From Mesostigma viride (taxonomy: Eukaryota > Streptophyta > Mesostigmatophyceae > Mesostigmatales > Mesostigmataceae), in contig RPFO01001887.1 in NCBI GenBank assembly GCA_009746045.1, positions 1 through 63,039 on the forward strand: DNA of 63,039 bases. Direction: 5' to 3'. A program made the translations under genes and the position numbers. How positions within the stretch are numbered: position 1 is the stretch's first letter; each line of letters begins with the position of its first letter. Below, one piece after another: positions 15,832 through 26,376 of the stretch. The notes under the pieces were generated by a model, which searched no databases, was not told the DNA's origin, and saw nothing but the letters and a program-made list of their open reading frames with translations.

Positions 15832-16385
15832 GATGATAGTGCCTATGAAATGAAATCGCAAGCCGCGACGTTCTTCACGAGGATTGCAGTCGGCTAGTTG
15901 CGGCCATGATCACCAGAGGTCGCATCGGCGAATTTGACCCAAGTCCTGCTTGCTCAAAATTTGGCGCCTTTTGCAAGCCACACTTTTACGTCGGTTGGAG
16001 TTTTACGCCGCACCAGTGGGTAGCTGTCAAGTCGCGCCGCGCCCAGCCTTGCGCACTCCCAGCCTCGCGCACTCCCCAGCCTTGCGCACGCCAGCCTTGC
16101 GCACGCTGCGCCGCGCCCAGCCTTGTGCATCGTCTGAAGAAATCAGTGTCTGATGTTTACAAAAACTCCATGCGGTAATCATCAGGCATGAGCTTCGGGA
16201 ATGGCGACGAAATGGCCAATGCCAATCGTACATTGCTTATCAAGCATAATGAGTAGGGATTGCAACTGCAAGTTGTAATTACCCGTGGCTATCCCGCGCT
16301 TTTCAATGTCTATCAAGAAGTAGTGCTCCGAGCCGCTCCGTGAGAACCTACGCGGATAAACGTTGTCCAATCGTCCTTGTCCACG
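15832..16385. promoter_or_regulatory. Divergent interval between two unknown genes
   Basis: 555 bp separate the starts of the minus-strand secreted-type gene (15831) and the plus-strand coiled-coil gene (16386), so a bidirectional promoter is expected here. It contains the dispersed repeat at 16043-16167. No TATA box or other motif could be fixed. Confidence 0.35.
16043..16167 (+). repeat. GC-rich dispersed repeat, inverted partner at 2409-2537
   Basis: Near-identical to 2409-2537 in reverse complement across about 125 bp, from the CAGCCTTGCGCAC words to GTTTACAAAAACTC. Confidence 0.85.
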
Positions 16386-19384
16386 ATGGCATTGAGGTTT
16401 GAGCGGCTCCTCGCAAGTCTTCAACGAGAGCATGATATCCAGCACTTGCAACTAAGACAAGAAGAGATTGAGCAATCTCGTCAGCAGGCGGAGATTGACG
16501 ACCAGGAAAAGCGGGTAGGATGGCGATGGTCTCGCGGATGGGACATGAGAATAATTGCCTGGCCGCGCATTGTAACTGGGACTTGCTGCCGGCATATTAC
16601 TTTCTGGGATACATATGAATGTCATATTCTTGGTGCTGCTTGAACTCGTTGGAACGATGCAGATAACAGCCGTGAAAGCGGAGCTTGCTGAAATAGCGGC
16701 GAGATCGGCAACCGTTCACAAATTCGTCATTGCCGCGGAAAAGTGCATTTCTGGCGACCGTGAGGCTATGTCAAAGATGCGGACAAAGGAAAGGTGGGTA
16801 GCATGTGTCTGGCATCGCCTTCAAGGCGGCATAGCCGACTCAACGGAAACTGCCTTGAGCACAATATGATTTCGTTCGCTGCTGCCTTTCCTACATTGCA
16901 TGCTACTGCAACCCCGGGCACCCTGTTGCCCCAAGTTGACGCTTTGTACCCTATTTCCATTCACAGCGAGCTGGACACCAAGATTTCCTCATACAGGAAA
17001 AAGCTGGAGTCTTTTAACAAGGCAACTTCGAGATATGATGTACTATCGTCAGAACTCAAGTTGCCCCGCCTCCACCTGGAGACATCTGGCCAGGAAGGCT
17101 GGAGGGCAGAACTGTTGAAGGTACAGTGAAGCCCTTTGTGATCGGCAGGTTTTACAGCCGGTACCTGTGTACGCAGCTACGGTCTAGCACTGCAGGGTAT
17201 CTAAGAATAGTACGGCCATCCAAGGATGAGGTACTTCAAAGGCCTTCCTTCCTTGGCACAAACCTGTTTTTTATCAATCGATACACTTAGACTACAACTA
17301 AGTCATAGCTTGGTTCCAGGATTCGGGTTTAGGCGGCAAACTCTTGAACGTTCCAGTCCATGCACTTACCGCTCCCATGGGCATGCTAGCCCTCGTCCTG
17401 CCTGTTCTGATAGCTACACGTTATGTATTACGCGATGGGGAAGATATTGGGCGATGGGGTTCTTTGCCTCCCGCCTTGTTTAATTATAAACACATTTTTA
17501 ATGGGAGTGTTGGGGACATGACAGATGATTGAACCCGAACTTGAATTGTAACTTCAAGTTTATCTTTCTCTTTATTTATTGGTGTTACCATTGTAGTATC
17601 TAGGGCAGCAGGCGGCATGTTGTTGGGGTCCACTACACTTTTGTGATGGTAATATGAACATTTGAAAAGGAGGATTACACTCTCAATAGCATCAACAATG
17701 ACTGTTGAGTGTTTGCAAATATTGGCCTTGTGTGTTCTCATCGAATGTGCCCTAGGCCTTTGGGCTACCTTGCGTTACGGATTTGGCCAGCTCTTGTGCT
17801 CCTTTGAGTAATCGTGCTTGCACGTAATGGAAACTATGCTTCCATGGGCCAATCGCCATGGATTGGTACAGCTGGAGAGCGAAGACGATCAAATGAGCAA
17901 GCAAGCCCAAGAGGCCGCAGACGCACTGGCTAGCAGCCAACTCCAATGGCAAGGTACATGGCTTTCTGTGGATGGCGTATGAGCGTGGGATCGGAGGGGG
18001 TATACATGGAGTTCGAGAGTGGTGGTATATCACTAGTTGTCTCATTGGCACCTACAATATCATCGCCAGGCGTTTGGGGCTCGTGCGGATTTTTTAAAAC
18101 TTGTTGACGCTCAAGCTCATGCTGAATGCGAATGTCGCGGTATGAATCTGTTACTTTTAGCAACAACGCTCTGAAACTGATACAACCGCGTAGACCTGAG
18201 ATTTTATACGGAGGAGCCATGCCTAGGGTACACTGTAGGAATGGTACCGTAGAAACGTGTCAATAATACACCTCAGCATAGGACCATGCAGAGGACAGCT
18301 GGCCATCGAAACATGGACGTGGCAGGATCTTGCTTAGCATCCATGATAGTCGCGATTTTCTCAAAAGGGGAAAAGCTAGCAGTGTAGATCAAAGGAGCAC
18401 AGACACACAAACAGGCCTATCTATCTGGCACCTTGCTTGTAGCTGCTAGGCACTCCCCAGATTCACCGTTCTAAGAGCTTCAAGGAGTCTTCTAACCATT
18501 CCTATCTATTATCCGTTGCACTGGGTCCCAATGCCAATGATGCAGAGGTTTGCCTTCCCATTACACGTACGCACACACCGTGCCTAGGCTTAAGGACCAC
18601 ACAACGATGCGTAGTGGGGCGTCAAGCCGCATCGATCGTGCCTTATAAAAATCTGTTTATCCGGCCCCTCAGTGAGATGATCCGGCCCCTGATCGATGTG
18701 ACTCCCCAGTAGATGCCCCTTTGAAGCTTGATCGTTGATAAGCCTATTATCATTCGTCAATTCTTGTCCCAATGTGCACCGGCACCCGGATTCAGGCCTG
18801 ATGGAGGAGCAGCGATGTCTGCGGGGTGAGCTGGCGTCCCTGGCCAGCCCCCTGCGCGCATGGGAGGAGGCGCAGTCGTCGCTGCAGGAGCGCGTTGAGC
18901 TGGCGTCGGGCCGGCTGGGGTCTATCAGGGAGAAGCTGGCAGCCGCGTATGAGAAGGGGCGGGTGCTGGAAGAGGAGATTTACTCAGCCAAGGCGGCCAG
19001 GGATGCGACGCGGAGGTGCGTGCTGCTGCTCCCTTCTACGTCTTGCTTTGGAAGGCCATCTGGCTTGGTTTTAGGAGGACATCTGCTTTACAAGTCTGCT
19101 CTGGTTTTGCAAGGTAATTGCTTTCATTAGATCTTGTTTAGCTTCACAAGGCAAAGGCATCTAGTAAATTTGCTCAAGCTTCGCAAAGCAACTTAAGATC
19201 CGCTTTAGCTTTGCAAGGTGCACAAGTAACCGCGTTATCGATCACGTGGTTGGAAGCTGTATCCGAAATATAGCGTGCCCAATCTGGATTTGTAGTGATA
19301 AGGAGGTGGCTGCCCGTGGCCGGAAGCCACGTTCACATAAGGCTGCACCTGTGGAAGGGGAAGGACGTTCCTTGAAGATGATAG
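16386..19384 (+). CDS. Unrecognised coiled-coil protein, partial exon model
   Basis: Exons with good splice sites: 16386-16514 (start MALRFERLLASLQ), 16663-16793, 16967-17120, 18796-19015 and 19296-19384. The first three join in frame (phases 0 and 2), as do the last two (phase 2). Joining 17120 to 18796 breaks the frame, so an exon in between was missed or 18801 (ATGGAGGAG) starts a second gene. The content is charged and heptad-like (QHLQLRQEEIEQSRQQAEID; TKISSYRKKLESFNKATS; LMEEQRCLRGELASLASPL), typical of long coiled coils. The last exon is basic (ARGRKPRSHK). No family is recognised. Where the gene ends is not clear. Confidence 0.5.
17752..18220 (-). pseudogene. Possible small membrane-protein gene, frame broken
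   Basis: Lies opposite the coiled-coil gene, in the gap between its exons. One frame (18220-17930) opens MAPPYKISGLRGCISFRALL and continues with polar sequence; a second frame (to 17752) carries a hydrophobic segment (VCGLLGLLAHLIVFALQL) and ends at a donor-like CGCAAG|GTAGCC. The two need a frameshift around 17950-18000. It could be a decayed or mis-sequenced gene, or chance. No family recognised. Confidence 0.25.
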
Positions 19385-19691
19385 GTCAGTTCATCGCGCG
19401 GTGTTTGCTGCCCATGTCACTGATGGTGGTGGTGAATGGTGATGGTGCAGTTTTGGGCGTGGGTGCGAGTGCGGGTGCTAACTTGGAGTATTGCTACTGG
19501 CACATGCTGGTTCTGGCTGGAGGATGGGGCCGGAGTTGGGAAAGGGGAGGGAAGAGGGGCATGTGTTGACAGCTAGGCTGGGTAAAGGTGCACACATGGC
19601 CGGGGTTGTGTGCATGGATGAGGGGTATCAGGCCGAGGCCGGCATGCTATAGCTGGTAACCTTGCAAAGGAAATGTGACGTATGCTAGCAG
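19385..19691. other. Possible 3' part of the coiled-coil gene
   Basis: Nothing firm. An acceptor-like GATGGTGCAG at about 19450 would join in phase to the exon ending at 19384 and run to a stop at 19567-19569, but the encoded sequence is low-complexity Gly/Ala. Confidence 0.3.
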
Positions 19692-19775
19692 TAACTCCAG
19701 TGGCACCCAATGCGAGCCTTAACTCCAGTGGCACCCAATGCGAGCCTTAACTCCAGTGGCACCCAATGCGAGCCT
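19692..19775. repeat. 28-bp tandem repeat, 3 copies
   Basis: Three perfect copies of a unit beginning TAACTCCAGTGGCACCCAAT. Confidence 0.95.
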
Positions 19776-21219
19776 TTTGCGCATGGGGCTGCTACCAAGC
19801 ATAAGGACCACATATGTTTGTGCGAAATCAGCAGAGGGCCAGTGCACGCGATATGCTGGGAACAAGCTTGAAGGATGGTTTTTACGTTGGCACTTATGTA
19901 TACAGGCTGGTGATCCACGCAAGCTTAAAAGGGTGAGGGGGTAATAGTGCCTTGCGAAGCTGTAGGACCGACCATGGCACTACATTCTTGTGCATGGTTC
20001 AGTTCCAGGTTTGCAATGGTTTGGTTCTCGCTGTATTGAATACTGCTGTAGTTGCCTATTGCGGCCGCTGGCAGTAAGTACTATAGGCTGAGCTATCAAA
20101 GAGACAAGCAGCTATAGGTCGATGATATCGCTGTCATGATAAACAGATCAGCCACGTCCCTTCATCAATCGTTGGCCAGATTGGGTTCTTGGGTAGCCAA
20201 ATGGAGCGGACAGCACTAGCTAGGGCAATTAATCTGGGCGCCCTCATGCGTGGGGCCTTGCTGACAGCTGCAAGCCTGCAACACGTATCAACGAGACAAC
20301 CACTACTACGCATGCAGGGCAGGCCAGAAATCTGTATACGTATGGATATATTAAATTGGCTCGCCAGTAACTAAAGTGATCTGATCCATTGCATGTCGTC
20401 TTTCTGCGCCGTGCACTCTCGCGGGGTCCACCCGTACATGCATGCACTGACATGTGTGCACATGTGTGCACATGGATGTGTGTGTGCATGCCACATGTAT
20501 GTGCCCTGTGCATACACCTAAATGCCCACATGCAAGCAGGCTGTGCCTGCAATTTCGTGAGCAGAGGCAGGCGGGGCGTGCCACTTTTCGCTAAATCGAA
20601 CCCGGCAGTGTGCATGCCTGGAGGCATAGTTATCACAATTGCACTTTGCAGTGAGCCAATTACTATTCATGGACGCATGACCGTCCAACGTCATGTGAGG
20701 ACATGCAAGATCGAGTAGCCGTCGGAGAGGAATCAAAGGCGCGAAGATCTACCGATGCACTTGTCAGATAGACATCGAATGATTAATGCAGGTGTAGCTA
20801 GAGAGTTCAAAATCTGGAGGAAACAAAATAAACGGGGGGCTGCATGCAAGCTCGCTGGTACATATTTTCTATGTGCTGAGAACAAATGCCAAATTGATCG
20901 ATTGTCGCTTGCATGATCGACCTCTTTGTGTTGCTTGACCTCTTCCTGCGCGCTTTTATTCACATGACGCTATATTGGCGAGAAACTGGACTACCGTAGC
21001 AGAAATGTACATTTTGGCGAATTATTTAATTTTTGGCCCAAAATGTATCAGATTCCGACAATTTTTTACCCCTATCTCCCCTTTTTGGACGGTGGTTTGG
21101 CATTGTAATGGCAGATCCTGACTGCCCTCGCCGAGATCTATCGATTGCGCTACTCAAACTTGAGATCAGACCCCCCCAGCTCCTACTTGCCATTCTTGAC
21201 TTTGGCTTACTTGGCGTAA
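19776..21219. other. Non-coding interval
   Basis: No gene recognised. 20450-20515 is TGTG/CATG-rich. TTGGCGAGAAACTGGACTAC (about 20977) recurs inverted near 21656-21676, and GAGATCTATCGATTGCGCTA (about 21134) recurs in diverged direct form near 21588, marking a decayed repeat around the retroelement insertion that follows. Confidence 0.5.
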
Positions 21220-21232
21220 GAGAATGACGTAA

Positions 21233-21476
21233 TTAAGTAATTAATTAAACTCGTGCTCCCGTTGGGGAGTCACGGAGCACCGAAGTGCTTTTAATCCCTG
21301 TGTGTGCACTACAGGAGAAAGGGCAGAGACCCCCAGTCTCCTTCATGCCAGAGGCATGCCACAGCTGCATTCGGGCGCGCTAGCTAAACGGACACGCTAA
21401 CGATCCGGCAGTCTGTGGGTGCAATAAGACCCATGTGAGCATATCATAGCCAGGAGCGTGGGCAAGTAATCTGAAC
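21233..21476 (-). mobile_element. 5'-truncated non-LTR retroelement copy with 13-bp target duplication
   Basis: 244 bp flanked by GAGAATGACGTAA at 21220-21232 and 21477-21489. The left end is a TTAA-type tail, followed by the hairpin word CTCCCGTTGGGGAG; the rest matches the outer parts of the arms at 44224 and 46909. The long duplication, A/T tail and 5' truncation are the signature of target-primed reverse transcription. It contains 3'-UTR sequence only. Confidence 0.88.
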
Positions 21477-22067
21477 GAGAATGACGTAAGAGCCATGCAT
21501 TAATTTTTGCCAATCTCGTAACAAGACTATCACCTGGTCCGAAACCGACCTTCGACTACCCAAGGGCAGATTTGGAATTCCCTTTGAGAGATCTGTCGAT
21601 TGCACTAGTCGAATTTAATTTTGGGGTTGATCTACGAGACCCAGTTTCTATGCGTAGTCCAGTTTCTCGCCAACAGCGTCACATGTCTACAGGTATGTAC
21701 AGCAGTTATCAACAAGGAGACAACCAGCGCTATGCCACGCTATAGGCATCGGGAGCGAAATGCATGCTACATTCAACTTTAAACACGTGCTCCCGTTGGG
21801 GAGTCACGTACGGAGTATTAACCCCCACATCCAGCATTTTCCTTAATTCTTTCCTTGAGATTAGGCATGGCGTAGATTATCTTATTTGACATTTGTAGGA
21901 CACCTTGCCCGAACCAGTCAGTTAGCGGACATCGCCTTTGGTAGCTGGCGATGTCTGGCTGGCTCCCAACGGCGGGAGTCATGTTATAATTGAATTTAAG
22001 TGAATGGCACTCCAGCATTGTATTAAGTGAGACAACTGTTCCTGGGCCTTTAATTATTTAGCCATGC
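21477..22067. other. Non-coding interval with a second retroelement end
   Basis: No gene. At about 21783-21815 another ACACGTGCTCCCGTTGGGGA hairpin word occurs, part of the same 3'-end family. Confidence 0.55.
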
Positions 22068-22132
22068 ATGCATTAATTAATTAATTAGAATCGTGCTCCC
22101 GTTGGGGAGACTGTCACGGAGCACTAACCCCG
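22068..22132 (-). mobile_element. Retroelement 3' end (TTAA tail plus hairpin)
   Basis: (TTAA)n at 22074-22087, then TCGTGCTCCCGTTGGGGAGA and GGAGCACTAACCCC. The same terminal sequence with GAGCATTAACCCCGATGGAT lies at 44127-44195. The tetranucleotide array begins inside it. Confidence 0.7.
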
Positions 22133-22818
22133 ATGGATGGATGTATGGATCTGGATGGATGGATGGATGGATGGATGGATGGATGGATGGATGGATGGAT
22201 GGATGGATGGATGGATGGATGGATGGATGGATGGATGGATGGATGGATGGATGGATGGATGGATGGATGGATGGATGGATGGATGGATGGATGGATGGAT
22301 GGATGGATGGATGGATGGATGGATGGATGGATGGATGGATGGATGGATGGATGGATGGATGGATGGATGGATGGATGGATGGATGGATGGATGGATGGAT
22401 GGATGGATGGATGGATGGATGGATGGATGGATGGATGGATGGATGGATGGATGGATGGATGGATGGATGGATGGATGGATGGATGGATGGATGGATGGAT
22501 GGATGGATGGATGGATGGATGGATGGATGGATGGATGGATGGATGGATGGATGGATGGATGGATGGATGGATGGATGGATGGATGGATGGATGGATGGAT
22601 GGATGGATGGATGGATGGATGGATGGATGGATGGATGGATGGATGGATGGATGGATGGATGGATGGATGGATGGATGGATGGATGGATGGATGGATGGAT
22701 GGATGGATGGATGGATGGATGGATGGATGGATGGATGGATGGATGGATGGATGGATGGATGGATGGATGGATGGATGGATGGATGGATGGATGGATGGAT
22801 GGATGGATGGATGGATGG

Positions 22819-22854
<36 letters not shown>

Positions 22855-23021
22855 ATGGATGGATGGATGGATGGATGGATGGATGGATGGATGGATGGAT
22901 GGATGGATGGATGGATGGATGGATGGATGGATGGATGGATGGATGGATGGATGGATGGATGGATGGATGGATGGATAGATGGATGGATGGATGGATGGAT
23001 GGATGGATGGATGGATGGATG
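22133..23021. repeat. (GGAT)n microsatellite, about 880 bp
   Basis: About 220 GGAT units with almost no interruptions (GGAC near 22826, AGAT near 22976). A four-base period keeps all frames open (IHPS on minus, GWMD on plus); none is a gene. Confidence 0.98.
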
Positions 23022-23093
23022 GGGACACACAATCCTACCGGTCTAATCTATCTACAACATCAAGCCAACTCTAGTCTAAGCTCTCTACCCTAG

Positions 23094-24792
23094 CCCCTAA
23101 ATGGGCGGAAATGCTGCCGATAAATCGGCAGTAACTCACCTATTTTGTAAACCAGCCCCTGTACAACCTAGCAATATCCAATGGCTGTCCTTGGGGGGCA
23201 AGCATGTCCATGAGTTGCCCTAAGCCATGATATATCACAACCTCACATATATTCATCGTAGGCCATGTATAACTGCCGTCAAAGTCAGGGGGGTCAAGAC
23301 GAGCGTTTTCATTTTTGGTAGAATGTGCATTTTGAATTATGTTGTAAGAGCTAGGCACCTACCACTTCAGGGATGATAAACAATTAGTTGCTGAACAGTT
23401 TGAGCCATTGGGGTCATCATTTGGGTGGGTATACCAGCAGTTACACCCAGTACAGCCCATAGGGGTACCGTTGGTAAAAAGCAACCAAGGGGGTAGGAGT
23501 GGGCATACTACCTACTAATACCTACTAATATGGCCCCCAACCATGCCAAACAATACATTTCCCTTCCACAATGATGGGGAAACATAACTGCATCATCACA
23601 CTGCCCTTACATGGCACCTATGTGCAGGTGCCACCTTGTCCATGCACGTAGGTAACGTGGTACGGATACCCTACGCAAGGCATGCATTCTAGGAGGCAGC
23701 CACCAACAAACTAGTGATTTTAAGCCTATTTCAGCCTGCCCTAGCAAGGATAAACTAGGCCTAAGCTGCTATAGCTTGCCAGGTGATGGCCAGCACACCT
23801 GGTGGCACATGCTGACAATGGGAAGCTTCTACTCACCGGTTACATGCTTGATGATGCCACAGAGACCAGCCAACTGCCTCACACTCATGCAATATGTGTG
23901 TGGGAAATGTATAACAAACATATATGGAGGTATTCAAACCCATACAGCCTCTCAAACTTATCACCATCACCCTGTGGCAGGTCAACTGACTGAGGGAAGC
24001 ATCTAAGAAGGGTGTTTTAGAAAGGGGCCAGGCCAGGGTCAAGAAAGAGCATGAATAATGCAAAAAGAATGTGCTACACAAGCTAGAACGTATATATAAA
24101 CGTCAAAAATCGATAGGAAAACGATGCTTGAGCTTTACCAGGCATGGATGGCGTTACCTTGGCCCAGGCGGTGGCCGCAAAATGGCGCATTTCGGCACAC
24201 CAAAGTTGTGCAGCATGGTCGCTGGATTCGGCGATTTCTGGCCACCCTTGCACGTTTACGACTACTATGTATCATAAAAAGTACAAAGAAACCGATATAT
24301 CCTTTAAAATACGCCGGAAAGGTATTGCTGTCAACGTTTCTATCGTCCGGCCTGATCGCAGTTTTTTCCAGCAAGAACGCTGCCGACACCTATCAAATGG
24401 CATTCCCGCGAACCAAAAATTGGCCTGTATGATCTTTAGGACGTATAAAATCAATATCCTAAGTTTGGCCAGAACATTCTAACGCAAACGTAAATGCCAT
24501 GCGTGGGCGCAAGCCGCCATGGCCAGGTCGTCGTTTTCCGGAATGCACGTTGTACGTGAAAAAGTACCCTGACCCCTTGTACTTTGACGGTCTGGAACAC
24601 CTGTTAAACTTGGTCAAAATATAGCAAACCCTAGTATCATGTTCTGGAGAAACTTATAAACTTTCATTCTTCTCAGCTAAACGTTTCCTAATTCCCAATA
24701 GTATTCTCGCAAACTGGTCCCCCGAGTAGGTGCCGACAAATCGGCTGTAAGTCACTTTTTGGCGGAAAATCGGCAGCAAGACCATTTAGGGG
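23094..24792. mobile_element. TIR DNA transposon copy 1 (1,699 bp), non-autonomous, CTAG target site
   Basis: Ends are CCCCTAAATGG and its complement, flanked by CTAG at 23090-23093 and 24793-24796. Subterminal hairpins GCCGATAAATCGGC and GCCGACAAATCGGC lie inside each end. The whole element occurs inverted at 41553-43251 with exactly the same length. It carries overlapping short open frames, one of about 112 residues (24144-24482) conserved in both copies, but no recognisable transposase. It is probably mobilised in trans by a TTAA-specific (piggyBac-type) enzyme. Confidence 0.85.
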
Positions 24793-24829
24793 CTAGGGGA
24801 CCTATCTGGCGTGCTTCCCGCGTGTTTGC

Positions 24830-25046
24830 AAACGCGGGCGCTTCCCCACGCCGGGAGGGCCGGGGTTCCTTGTCCTCTACATATGACCTGGGCCCACTTG
24901 GCCTTGTCCATCATCTTCTTCCAAATCACGGAGAGGCCTAGCCCCCCCTTGTCTGCTACTAGCTGTTCTTTGAAGGTGCGGCAGGCCTTGCGGCGTCGAG
25001 CATTGCGGGGCCCGGCCCACGTAAGGAGGTGTCGTCCCGGCTGAGC
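24830..25046 (-). pseudogene. LINE reverse-transcriptase C-terminal (zf-RVT) fragment
   Basis: A 70-residue minus-strand frame reads LLTWAGPRNARRRKACRTF and EQLVADKGGLGLSVIWKKMM, matching the region after the RT domain of non-LTR retrotransposons, where a GGLG(V/L) motif is typical. It is cut by the neighbouring TIR element and lacks the RT core, so it is a remnant. Confidence 0.6.
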
Positions 25047-25606
25047 TGGGCCCCGGCGCAGCCCCGCGGGGGGGCCACGTGAGGTGTCTACCTGGTTGGT
25101 GCGAGCTAAGTGCCCTATACTAACATGCAGGCGCCGCTATAGTGCTTAATGGTGCTGGTGATATATGGCATGCCGAGGTACAGGTCCTCAAATGTTGCGA
25201 ACATGAGCAGCGTAGCCTACACGGAAAATGGATCGCAGCATGTTGTTGCATGGTGACAGCGCCGTCCAGCTTTCTGGCCAGGTCGGCGGTGAGAGTCCAC
25301 GTCAGACTAGGCCCCGTACGTAAGAACAGGGACGGAGGACTAGGACCTCAGCCCGGTCTTCTTGCTCCACAACTCCTGGAATTCTAACCTCCGTTTCTGC
25401 CCAATCTTTGTCAAGGCAAGCATCTATGCCCTGCCGGCCCTGCGATGCCCGCAAAATATGCGCGCATCCGGGTCGCACTAATCTGCTTGCCATCACCACT
25501 GGTAAAATTGTGGCCGCAAAATGAGCCGCTAAACTTCAGCTGCGAAAACGTTTTCCCCAGAGCATCCTTCACCATGCAAGACAGTTTTTTTCGCTGCAAA
25601 TTTATG
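25047..25606. other. Interval between LINE fragment and copia element
   Basis: No gene recognised. It holds the left copy of the copia target duplication, CTCTG, at 25607-25611. Confidence 0.5.
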
Positions 25607-25611
25607 CTCTG

Positions 25612-25990
25612 AGTTATGGACACACTGAGCTTGGAATGCTTGGGCACTGCCAAATGGCGTGTGTGTGAACGACGAGACTACACCTTGGCATTAGGATAAT
25701 GTGGCACATATACCGCTGGCCAGCCGTCAACGATGGCTGGCCAGACTTTGCGTAAGTTAAACTAACTTACTGATCCTGGACGGACTAGCCTATCAGTTAC
25801 AACCTGATCTAGTCAGTCCTAACATGACAACTACAGTCCCGGTACTGAGGTACCGGCTCATCACATACTGAGTACAGCCACGTGTCCATGCCACGACTGC
25901 TCTAGTCCAGCACCGTCCCAGTACCCAATTGGGCGCCGGCGGTGCTGGCACGTGTCCACTTAGGCTACAGGCGGGAGACTTAGACTAACT
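25612..25990 (-). repeat. Copia 3' LTR
   Basis: 379 bp. On the minus strand it begins AGTTAGTC and ends CCATAACT, so its termini are AGTTA...TAACT, not TG...CA. Confidence 0.9.
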
Positions 25991-26376
25991 CCCACTTTAA
26001 GTTTTCTTTGGGTTTCAACAGAAACACACATAGCCATCAAATGGACGCAGCCATTCCCAATGCCTTAAAAAAACTGTCAGATAACCTATACTAGGACCCA
26101 AAGGTCACCTCACACATGTACAAGAGATGCATTAAAAAGGCCCCATGTCTCAAGCATGGTTTCTTAACTGAGTGAGATGGGTGCTCCAGGCCCCAGCATG
26201 TCATGGTCATCCAAACAAGTGTCTCACAAAATTTTATTCAATAAATAACACATTCATCATGTCCCAACTTTCTAGACCAGTGCTTCTCACTGTCAGAAAA
26301 CTACCCAGCTGCCACTGCAGCCTTTCAGCTGCAGTATTAGGCAGGGGGTCATGGGCTAACATGTACAATGTGCCAG

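Noticed and set aside
22077-23093. Six overlapping ORFs of about 280-318 residues (IHPS / GWMD)
   Set aside because: Pure consequence of a GGAT tetranucleotide array; no unique coding sequence continues on either side.
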